A stretch of 64,000 nt of DNA, from assembly GCA_029261995.1 (NCBI GenBank), contig JAJDAF010000050.1, positions 306,467 to 370,466 of the forward strand. Reading direction: 5' to 3'. The notes beneath the pieces were generated by a model that ran no database searches, was not told where the DNA came from, and saw only the letters and a list, made by a program, of their open reading frames with translations. Source of the stretch: Candidatus Zhuqueibacterota bacterium (GTDB lineage: Bacteria > Zhuqueibacterota > Zhuqueibacteria > Oceanimicrobiales > Oceanimicrobiaceae). The translations under genes and the position numbers were made by a program. Shown here piece after piece: positions 1-10,200 of the stretch. Every line of letters starts with the position of its first letter. Within the stretch, counting starts at the first letter, position 1.

Positions 1-2
1 TC

Positions 3-3000
3 AGTCTCGGCATGCCGGACACCCGCGCAAAAGTGCTTATCGGACGGCATGCCTACACCGCGAACAAGCATTTTCTCGGCCAGATGGATGAGGTCCGAAT
101 CTGGGGCCATGCCAGGACAGCCGCGCAGCTGCAGAATTTCATGAACCAGCCGCTTTCGGGCGACGAGCCAGGGCTGCTGGCTTACTGGAATCTTGACGAG
201 ACCTCCGGCGTGCAAATTCTTGACCGTTCAGCAGGCGGTCATGATGGTGTGTTCGAACAAAGCGAACTTGACGGCCCGCAGCGAATCGTCTCAACCGCGC
301 CTTTTGAAGGCGGCGCGTTCGTGGCAGTGGAATCGCCTAACGGTGGAGAAGCCCTGCTGCCCGGAACCAGCCACACCATTTTTTGGACTGCCGTTGGCCT
401 CGGACCACAGGTGACCATCGAGTTTTCTGACGACGCTGGTGCAGCTTGGCAGACCGTCAAATCCGCCACGGACAATGATGGCAAATTCGGCTGGACAGTT
501 CCGGAGCAGCCCACCGACTTTGGCGTGATTCGGGTCTCGGATCTCGACGACCCGAGTCTTTCCGACGATAGCAACGAACCGTTTGTCATTTCATTTGTTC
601 CGGAGGGAGATCTTTCGTTTACAGATATTACCCTTGACGCCGGCACCGGTGGGCCGGAAGGCCGCACTGACACAGGTGGCCATGCCGCCATCTGGGCGGA
701 TGTGAATCAGGATGGCTATCCTGACCTCTACCATACCATGCTTTTCACCAAAGGCATGCCGGACCTTTTCTTCCTGAATCAGGGTAATAATACCTTCGTG
801 AATGAAGGGGCGGCCCGTGGCATCGATGACTTCGACAAGGGCTCGCACGGTTCCGTTTGGGCGGATTTGGATAACGATGGCGATTTCGATTTGTGGAACG
901 GTACTACCTTTGGCGAAACAGGCGAACCGGCCGTCAACAACCTCTACCATAATGACGGCAATGGATTTTTCTCCGACGTCACCAGCCAGGCAGGTATCTC
1001 AGACCGCGACTGGCCGACGCGGGGCGTCACCGCCTTCGATATGGACAACGACGGCGACCTCGATCTCGTGGGCATCACGAATTTTCAGGGATCCGACGAC
1101 CCTGCGGGCGAAAAGAACGAGGTTTATCGCAATGACGGGAATATGCGATTCACGTCCATTGATGAGGGCGATCTCTACAAAGCTACGGCCGGACAGGGTG
1201 TCACTGCAGCGGATTATGACAATGACGGCGATATGGACTTGTTCGCCGGCAACCGCACGGGTCAATTGAACGTTTTGCGCAACGATGGCGCAGGCAATTT
1301 CGACCGCATTTCACCAGAGAGTATCGGTATCCGCCACCGGGGTCGCGAGGGAGTAACATTCGGCGATGTCAACAATGATGGCTGGCTTGATGTTCTGCTT
1401 TCAGATTTCAACGAAGTCGATGATTTTGCTTTCGAACGGCTTTACATGAATCAGGGCGATGGCGTTTTCGCATTCTCGCGTCAATTCAAGCGCACACACG
1501 GTTACATGGGCGCCTTCGGCGATCTTGATAATGACGGCGACCTGGACATTGTTTTTGCCGGCGACAGCGAATGTTATCTCAACGATGGCTCGGGCGGTTT
1601 TGCGGACGGCCCTGTCGTGCCAACCGACAAGATCAACGACCCTCGCGCCATTGCCTTCGCCGACATCGACCGCGACGGCGATCTCGACTTTGCAATTGGG
1701 GCTAAGCGCTCGCGCAATTGGCTCATTCGCAACGATTTTGACGCAGGTAACTGGTTGCAGATTTCTCTGGTGTCGCCCCAAGGCCAGGCTGGCGCGTTTG
1801 GCGCCAAGATTCGATTGTACCGCGCGGGCGACCTGGGTGGCACGCTGCTTGGGTTCCGCGAGGCGCGCGGAGCGAATGGCTATCTCGGGCAAAATGAGCC
1901 CGTGGTGCATTTCGGGCTAGGGCCGCACATCAGCGTGGACATTGAGGTCGAGTTTCTCGACGGCTCCAAATTGAGCAGGACCCTGATCGATGCAAATCAG
2001 CGGATCATGATTGATCCTTTCTATGAGCCGCATGTAAATGGATTCTCACCGTCAGCCGGCCTTGTTGGTAGGGAAGTACGGATTGCCGGAAAGCACTTTC
2101 TGAACGCCACGGGCGTAGCTTTCGCCGGTGTGTCGGCGGAGTTCACCATCGATTCTGATCGGGAAATAACGGCGCTCGTGCCCGAAGATGCACCAACGGG
2201 CCTCATCACAGTCTCCAATGCCAACGGGACCAGCGCCAGCACGACCTCGTTTGTTGTGATTGGTTCGCTGGCGCCCCTCACTTTTCTACCTTCGGATGAC
2301 GGTCAGGTCAAGCAAAGTGAGCCCGATCGAAATTATGGTGACAAAAGCAGTTTTAAGGTCGAGTTGGACAATTTCTTCAGCTACTTGAAGTTTGACATCT
2401 CAGGACTGGACGGGACGGTAGATCGAGCGCTGCTCAGGATGCTGGTGGTGAATGGAAGTTCACACGCAGGAGAGATTTATCTTGTCGCAAACGACCATCC
2501 GGGCGATGGGCCTTGGTCTGAGTCCACGCTTACCTTCGCCACGGCGCCTGCGATCCAGGGAGCTGCGCTGGATGATCGCGGCGCCGTTCAAACCGCTGAT
2601 ACGGTAGAATTCGATGTCACCTCCGCATTTACCGGCGCCGACGTGGTCAGTTTCGCGTTGCAGAGCCGGGTGGGCGACCTGGTTGAATACAGCTCGAAAG
2701 AGGGAGAATATTCGCCGCAACTGGTCATTTCCCGGGTTCCGGCAGGGCCTGAGATTTTGGCGTTCGCGCCGACTGGCGGTCCACCCGGAAGTGAGGTGGG
2801 CATTTCAGGAAACAACTTTGCCTTTGTGGACGGCGTCGCGTTTGGAGCAGTTGCCACTCAAAATTTCGTGGTGGAGTCTGATTCTTTGCTCAGGGCCCAG
2901 GTTCCTGAAGGCGCTCTCACAGCTCCGCTGGTCGTTTTCAGCCCGCTCGGCAGTGACACCTCGGCCACGGAGTTCATGGTTCAGGCGCCTCCTGAAATCC

Positions 3001-4052
3001 TTGCCCTCTCACCGGCGGCAGGTTTCGTCGGCACGGAGGTTTCGATTCTCGGAAAACACCTCGCCTCGGTAGATCGGGTCGCGTTTGGTGAGATAGAAGT
3101 GGGTCTTGTGGAGCATTCCGCGGATACCCTGTTGCTCATGGTTGTGCCTCAGGGCGCCGTGACAGCCCCGGTCGTCATTTCTGGCGCGTTCGGGACGGAT
3201 ACGAGCCAGGTTTCGTTTCAGGTGCTCGAGGGTCGGGAAGTCACCTTTTCCCCGGTTGCCGATGCCTACGTTGTTTCGTCTGAGCCGGAACGCTATCTTG
3301 GCAGGGAAAATGAACTGCAGGTAAGTCGCTCGAGAATTTCCCGTGCTGCCAGCTTCATGAAGTTTGATCTTGCTGATCTTGTTGGAGAAATCCGTCAGGT
3401 TTCGCTACGGCTGCACGTCTTGAACGGTAGCGATGATGGCGGCGCCATCTATCTGGCGGAAAACACCTATCCAGACAGTCCAAAACCGTGGCGTGAGGTG
3501 AGTTTGAGTTGGGCAAGTGCGCCTAAGTTGCGCAGCCTTCCACTTGCCGTTCTCGGACCTGTACCGTCGGGCGGCACGGTGGAGTTCGATCTCACGGATG
3601 TGGTTGTGGGCGCGGGCGTTTACAGTTTCGCGCTGCAGAACAATTCGCCTGACAAAGTGCTGTTTTCCGCTCGCGAAGGAGAACGTGCGCCGGTGCTGAT
3701 AATCGTGACTGAAGCTGAGCCCGGCGCCGGCCCAATGGTCGATGCATCGCAGGACGGCATTCCGCCCCAGCCGGCGGATTTCCACCTGTTTCCGAATTTC
3801 CCGAATCCGTTCAACGCCGAGACTGTGCTGCAATACGCCCTGCCTATGGATTCAGAAGTTGAAGTGCTGGTGTTTAACTTGAGAGGGCAGGTTGTGCGGA
3901 CATTGGTCCGCGCCCGCCAGGATACAGGTGTCAGGCGCGTCGTTTGGGACGGGAGAAATCAAGCCGGGCAGGAGTTGGCGTCCGGCGTTTACTTTATTAG
4001 AATGACTGCCGCAGGGCGGATTTTTGTTCGGCGGATAGCCTTCCAAAAATAG
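3..4052 (+). CDS. Giant secreted multidomain protein with T9SS C-terminal domain, 5' end outside window
   Basis: The frame is open to the left edge, so the N-terminus is missing; the first in-window ATG is at 12. Numbering from that Met: LamG-like lectin fragment (1-97), Ig-like domain (105-195, GWTVP), FG-GAP/VCBS propeller with many Ca-binding DxDNDGDxD loops (200-573), ASPIC/UnbV (578-662), TIG (670-752), DNRLRE/CBM96-like (756-909), two TIG (911-1073), a second DNRLRE (1075-1232), and a FlgD-like T9SS sorting domain (1253-1346) with NFPNPFN and GVYFIRM. These families belong to extracellular, often carbohydrate-binding proteins of FCB bacteria. The inferred role is cell-surface adhesion or glycan binding after export by T9SS. 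No catalytic domain is visible in the part present. It is a tandem paralogue of the next gene, sharing the propeller-ASPIC-TIG-DNRLRE order. Confidence 0.85.
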   Translation, partial: SLGMPDTRAKVLIGRHAYTANKHFLGQMDEVRIWGHARTAAQLQNFMNQPLSGDEPGLLAYWNLDETSGVQILDRSAGGHDGVFEQSELDGPQRIVSTAPFEGGAFVAVESPNGGEALLPGTSHTIFWTAVGLGPQVTIEFSDDAGAAWQTVKSATDNDGKFGWTVPEQPTDFGVIRVSDLDDPSLSDDSNEPFVISFVPEGDLSFTDITLDAGTGGPEGRTDTGGHAAIWADVNQDGYPDLYHTMLFTKGMPDLFFLNQGNNTFVNEGAARGIDDFDKGSHGSVWADLDNDGDFDLWNGTTFGETGEPAVNNLYHNDGNGFFSDVTSQAGISDRDWPTRGVTAFDMDNDGDLDLVGITNFQGSDDPAGEKNEVYRNDGNMRFTSIDEGDLYKATAGQGVTAADYDNDGDMDLFAGNRTGQLNVLRNDGAGNFDRISPESIGIRHRGREGVTFGDVNNDGWLDVLLSDFNEVDDFAFERLYMNQGDGVFAFSRQFKRTHGYMGAFGDLDNDGDLDIVFAGDSECYLNDGSGGFADGPVVPTDKINDPRAIAFADIDRDGDLDFAIGAKRSRNWLIRNDFDAGNWLQISLVSPQGQAGAFGAKIRLYRAGDLGGTLLGFREARGANGYLGQNEPVVHFGLGPHISVDIEVEFLDGSKLSRTLIDANQRIMIDPFYEPHVNGFSPSAGLVGREVRIAGKHFLNATGVAFAGVSAEFTIDSDREITALVPEDAPTGLITVSNANGTSASTTSFVVIGSLAPLTFLPSDDGQVKQSEPDRNYGDKSSFKVELDNFFSYLKFDISGLDGTVDRALLRMLVVNGSSHAGEIYLVANDHPGDGPWSESTLTFATAPAIQGAALDDRGAVQTADTVEFDVTSAFTGADVVSFALQSRVGDLVEYSSKEGEYSPQLVISRVPAGPEILAFAPTGGPPGSEVGISGNNFAFVDGVAFGAVATQNFVVESDSLLRAQVPEGALTAPLVVFSPLGSDTSATEFMVQAPPEILALSPAAGFVGTEVSILGKHLASVDRVAFGEIEVGLVEHSADTLLLMVVPQGAVTAPVVISGAFGTDTSQVSFQVLEGREVTFSPVADAYVVSSEPERYLGRENELQVSRSRISRAASFMKFDLADLVGEIRQVSLRLHVLNGSDDGGAIYLAENTYPDSPKPWREVSLSWASAPKLRSLPLAVLGPVPSGGTVEFDLTDVVVGAGVYSFALQNNSPDKVLFSAREGERAPVLIIVTEAEPGAGPMVDASQDGIPPQPADFHLFPNFPNPFNAETVLQYALPMDSEVEVLVFNLRGQVVRTLVRARQDTGVRRVVWDGRNQAGQELASGVYFIRMTAAGRIFVRRIAFQK

Positions 4053-4281
4053 AGTGCGATTTATCCCTGTTGGCAAAGATTTTGCAAGTAGGACGGCAAA
4101 ACGGTTTGCGTTTGCGCGAAGGTCCGGCTACGTGCACCGGCAACACTCATCACGATAACGATTTGGGGGATTGTATAAGTGTTTATAAACAAAAATGGTT
4201 AAGAGCTACTGATATTGCACGCATGAATATGGTTCTGTGAGTTCAACAAGACACGATGGGTATTCAAATTCGGACACTTTT

Positions 4282-7200
4282 ATGAAATTGAGACACTTCT
4301 TTGCTCTGACTGTTTGCTTTCTTGTACCTCCCGCTTTGTCCCAGGCGCAAGGCACGCTCTCTTTCTCTGACATCACGACGTCAGCGGGAACCGGCGGCCC
4401 GGTGGGTTCCGGCAATACGGGAGGCCACGCAGCCGTCTGGGCGGATGTCGATGGCGACGGATTGCCCGATCTATATATCACAATGCTGTTCGACGATCCT
4501 ATGAGCGATCTGTTTTTTCGCAACCTCGGGGGCAATCAGTTTGCGGATGAAGCAACAGCACGCAACATCGATGATGCCGATGGCGGTTCGCACGGCGCGA
4601 CATTCGCCGATTTGGACAACGACGGCGACTTGGACCTGGTTAACGGCACCACCGGCCTGCTCGGCACCAACCCCGTGCCCGAGCACAACAACATCTATCG
4701 CAACGATGGCAGTGGTGTTTTCACTGATGTGACCAGTGGCACGGACATCACCGATCCGAAGCTGCCAACGCGTGGCGTCGTGGCGTTCGACATGGACGGC
4801 GATGGCGATCTGGACCTGCTTGCCATCACCAATTTCGAGGGCTCTGACGACCCGTCAGGTGAGCGCAATGAACTCTATCGCAACAATGGCGGTCTTGATT
4901 TCACCAGAATCACTTCTGGCGCCGTGCACAGTGCACCAGCAGGTCAGGGCGCTACCGATACGGACTTTGACAATGACGGTGACATCGACATTATTGCAGG
5001 CAACCGCACCGGCGATCTGAATATCCTGCGCAACAACGGCTCCGGTGCATTCACGATGGTTGACCCAGGGGCTATCGGGATCAGCCACCGTGGCCGGGAA
5101 GGCGCAACCATGGGAGATGTTAACAACGACGGCTGGTTGGACATTCTGCTTTCGGATTTTAACAACAGTGGCAATTTCGAGATTGAGCATTTGTATGTCA
5201 ACGACGGCGACGGCACGTTTACCTTCAGGCAAACGTTCACACACACCGAAGGTTACATGGGCGCCTTTGGCGACCTCGACAACGACGGCGATCTCGATAT
5301 TGTGTTTGCCGGCGACGACGAATGTTACTTGAATGACGGCAGCGGCAATTTTTCGGCCGGCCCGGCGGTTCCTTCTACGGGTATCAGTGACCCGCGGGCG
5401 ATTTCCTTCGCGGACATCGATAACGATGGAGACCTGGATTTCGCCTTTGCTGACAAGCGGGCTCGAAATCGTCTCATGCGCAATAATCTTGATAGCGGTA
5501 ACTGGCTCAAGTTGAACCTAATTTCACCTCAGGGTCAGGCAGGGGCCTTTGGCGCGAAAGTGAGAATTTATCCGACCGGTGATCTGGGCGGGAATTTGCT
5601 GGCATTCCGGGAAGCCAGATCCAGCAATGGCTATCTGGGAGAAAACAGCCAGGTTGTGCATGTCGGCCTTGGGGCCAACTCTGAAGTCGATGTTGAAGTT
5701 CTGTTCCTGGATGGCAGTGTTTCCGTGCGCTCCGGCGTTGCAGCAAACCAGACTATTACCGTAGATGGCGCACTGAGCGGCTCAGAACCCGTTATTACTT
5801 CATTTTCTCCCTTGTTCGGTCCGGTTGCAACTGAAGTGACGCTGACGGGCGGAAATTTTGCGGGCGCTACCTCGCTCGACTTCAACGGCACTCCAACCAC
5901 ATTCACAATCGACTCTGACACACAGATCAGAGCGGACGTGCCTGCCGGCGCCGCCACTGGTCGCATTCGGGCCACAAGCCCGGCTGGTATCGGTCTTAGC
6001 GCCTCAGATTTTACCGTCACGGATGGCAGCACACTGACCTTGACGCCCACCGACGATGGACAAGTCAAGATCAGCAGTCCCGGTACCAACTACGGTGGCA
6101 AATCGACCATGAAACTGGGTTCCGGGATTTTCAATTCCTATGTCAAATTCAACGTCACCGGACTTTCCGGCGCCGTTGCTCAGGCTGTGGTGCGGTTACA
6201 AGTTGCCTCTGGCGAGTTTGACGGAGGGGACCGTGGCGGCTCTATTCATCTGGTCTCGAACAATTTCGACGGCACAAGTATTGAATGGAATGAAGGCCAA
6301 CTGAACGCCGGCAACGCACCAGTTATCGAAGACAACGCCTTGGATGAGTTGGCAGAAGTGTTGACGAATGAAGTCGTTGATTTCGACGTTACACCTGCTG
6401 TGACAGCCAATGGTGTTCTGAGCTTTGCGATCAAAGGACTGTCCGGCAATCAGGTCAAGTATTACACGAAAGAGGGCATTGCGCCACCGCAGCTTATTAT
6501 CACTCCGGGCTCAGGTGGCGCCACCAATATCCCGCCCGTGGCCATCAATGACGCAGCGACCACGCCAGCGGGAACACCAGTGGTCATCGATGTTGCGGCA
6601 AACGACACTGATGCGAATGGCACCATCGACTTGACCACCGTTACTGTGGGTGCCGCTGCGGCGCATGGTGTCACCGATGTGAATGGCAGTACGGGTGAGG
6701 TCACTTATCAACCCGATTCCGGCTTCACGGGCACTGACCAATTCGGTTATACTGTAGACGACGACGCCGGAGATACCTCCAACGAAGCGACCGTGACGAT
6801 TACGGTCACGGGCAATTCCGGTGGTAGCACATTTACTTTTGCGCCCAGCGATGACGGCCAGGTTAAGCTGACTGAAACGGGCAAAAATTATGGCAGCAAG
6901 AGTTCAGCAAAAATTGAGAGCGGTAAATTTGCTTCCTATTTCAAGTTTGACGCGAGCACTGTTTCCGGCACGATTACTTCCGTGAAACTGCGACTTGCCG
7001 TCAGTACCAACAGTTCTGACGGCGGTGACCATGGTGGCGAGATCTACCTGGTTTCCAATGATTTTAAGGGCACGACCAGCCCGTGGAACGAAGGTAGTCT
7101 CAACGCTGGTAATGCTCCTGAGATTTTGGGTTCGTCCTTGGCAGTTGTCGCTGCGGTAACCCCAGGACAGGTCGTGGAGGTGAGCTTGCCAGGTGCTCTT

Positions 7201-10200
7201 TCCCAGCCTGGCGTTGTGAGTTTCGGGATCAGCAATCCATTAACCGACCTGGTGAAATACTACACAAGCGAGGGGACGACTCCGCCACAGTTGATCGTCA
7301 CCACCGGGAGCGGCCAGGGCAACCAACCTCCGGTGGCTCAGGATGATCAGATTTCAACGCCTGAGGGCATTTCAACGGTGATTCAGGTCCTGGCAAACGA
7401 TTCAGATGCTGACGGCACCATCGACCCGGGGAGTGTGACGATCACGAATCAGCCGGCGCACGGCAGCACTCTGGTAAATCCCTTGAGTGGATTGGTGACC
7501 TATCAGCCGGATCCTGGGTTCAGTGGCAGAGATCTCTTCAACTATACGGTCGATGATAATGATGGCGCTTCATCAAGCGCCGCGACTGTAACCGTCACAG
7601 TGACGACCGGTGAGAATAATCAGCCGCCGGTTGCCACACACGATGAAGCGACGACGCTCCAGGGCAACCCCGTCGTGATTGACGTTCTTAATAATGATAC
7701 GGATGCAGACGGCAGCCTGGTCGCGAGTTCGGTCACTCTTGTCTCGGTGGCTGACAACGGCACGACCACCGTCAACTCAACTTCCGGGGCAATTACTTAT
7801 ACGCCAAGCGCCGCCTTTACAGGTAATGATGGCTTCAGCTATACGGTGGCGGACGACGACGGTGCAGTCTCGAACTCCGCCGCGGTGCAAGTCACGGTCA
7901 CGCCAAACAGCGGGAGTGGCCAGACGCTGACTTTCAATCCCACCCATGACGGTCAGGTCAAACTTACTGAGCCAGACAAAAACTACGGAAGTAAGAGCAC
8001 GACCAAGATTGAGGCAGGTAAGTTTCGAAGTTACTTCAAGTTTGCGATTTCCGGTATCAGCGGAATTGTTCAGACCGCCACGTTGCGCTTACAGGTCACG
8101 CCAGACAACAGCGACGGAGGACAACACGGCGGCGATATTTTCAAGACCTCGAACGATTTCAAGGATTCCGGCACACCCTGGACTCAGGATATTTTAACAT
8201 CTGGTAACGCTCCTGTCCCGCAGGGTAGCGCCCTTGATGGCGTTGCCGAGGTCGCCCCAAGTCAATTTGTTGACTTTGATGTGACGGCGGATGTAAGTGG
8301 CAATGGAGCACACAGTTTTGTGATTGTCAACAATACGGGCAATCAAGTGAAGTATTTCACCCGCGAGGGCACGTTTCCGCCGCAACTGATCGTGACGACA
8401 GGGGATGGCGGGCCTGCCAATGAAGCGCCGGTTGCAGTCGCTGACGCAGGTACGACAGATGAAGATCAGGCCATCATTCTGCCGTTGCTGGCGAACGATT
8501 CGGATTCAGACGGCACCCTTGACCCGGCTACGGTCACCATCGAGACTTCTCCCCAGAATGGAAATGTGACCATTAATTCTGGAAGCGGACAAGCGAACTA
8601 CACACCAAACACTAATTTCTTCGGCACCGACGCTTTTTCCTACACGGTGCGCGATGACGATGGCGACCTCTCGAACACCGCCGATGTTTCTATCACCGTG
8701 CAGTCTGTTAACGACGCGCCGAGTGCAGCGGATGACGCGACACAAGTTTCTCCCGGCGTTGCAGCCGTTATCGCCGTGACCGAGAATGATGCCGATGTGG
8801 ACGGCAGCATAGATCCGACCACCGTGACGGTCGTAGATTTGCCGTCGGCCGGCTCCACGAGCGTGAATCCGTTTTCCGGCTTGGTCACTTACACTCCCGG
8901 TTCCAGCTTCTCCGGCACTGACACGTTCACCTATACGGTCGATGACAATCTGGGTCTGACTTCAAACCTTGCGATAGTAAGTCTGTCAGAGGAAAACACG
9001 GGTGGCGGCAGTACAACATTTACTTTCGAGGCGACTGAAGACAACCAGGTCAAGCTGACTGAGCCAAACAACAACTACGGCGCCAAAGGCTCGATGAAGA
9101 TTGAAGCCGGCAAGTTTGAGTCCTATCTGAAATTCGATGTGGCGGGTCTGAATGGAGCTGTCACCTCGGTAAAACTACGGCTTTATGTCGGTGACGCAAG
9201 TTCTGACGGCGGCACCCTCTATCGCGTATCGAACAATTACACCGGCACCAGCACACCATGGGACGATGACATTTTGACTGCCAACAACGCGCCGCAAGTC
9301 GTCAGCGGGCCATTGGCGGATTTGGGACAGGTGATTCTCGGTGAGATCATAGAGATTACCGTTCCGGGCGCTGTCACCGTTGATGGTGTCTACAGTTTTG
9401 TCATAAAGGATGGTTCGAGCAATCAGGCAAAGTACGCAACACATGAAACACCAGGAGAGGCGCCGGAGCTTGTGGTCGTGACGAACGGCAGTCCGCCGGC
9501 TACACCGCAGGTGACCTCATTTACGCCCGCAAGCGGTCAGGTCGGGCAGGAAGTGACGGTCGTGGGGCAGAACTTTCAGGGCACGAGCACGGTCGAATTC
9601 GGCGGTGTTCAGTCCAGCTTCGTGGTTGATTCCGATACGCAGATCAGAGCCACGGTTCCCTCCGGAGCCGTGACCGGCAAGATCAAGGTGACGAATTTTG
9701 GCGTCAGTGGCGAAAGCAGCACGGCATTCACGGTTGAGCAGCCCCCCGTCACCGGAGACATGGAAATTGTCATCAACGCAGATGACGAATTCGATTTGTA
9801 CGTGAACGGTGTTTTCGCGGGCAGCAACGCGGAATGGAACATTGCCAAGAACTATACGGCGCCATTGCGGAGCGGTGACAACGTCATCGCGGTACTCGGA
9901 AAGAACGACGGTGGTTCGGCTGGCCTGATTGCCGAAGTACGCGTTGATGGTCAGGTGGTCATGGTTAGCGATGGCGGCTGGCGTCTCGCACTCAGCGAAA
10001 CCCCAGGCTGGCAGGATGTGACCTTTGACGATTCGGGTTGGGGCAACGCGGATGACCTCGGTAAATATGGCGCCGCGCCGTGGAATAAGAACATTCAAAG
10101 CTTTCCAAATACGAGTGACGCTCACTGGATCTGGGACAACGGCATTCCGGACCGCGTTTACTTGCGCGGTTCATTCCGGATGGGGCCGCCTCAGGTCACG

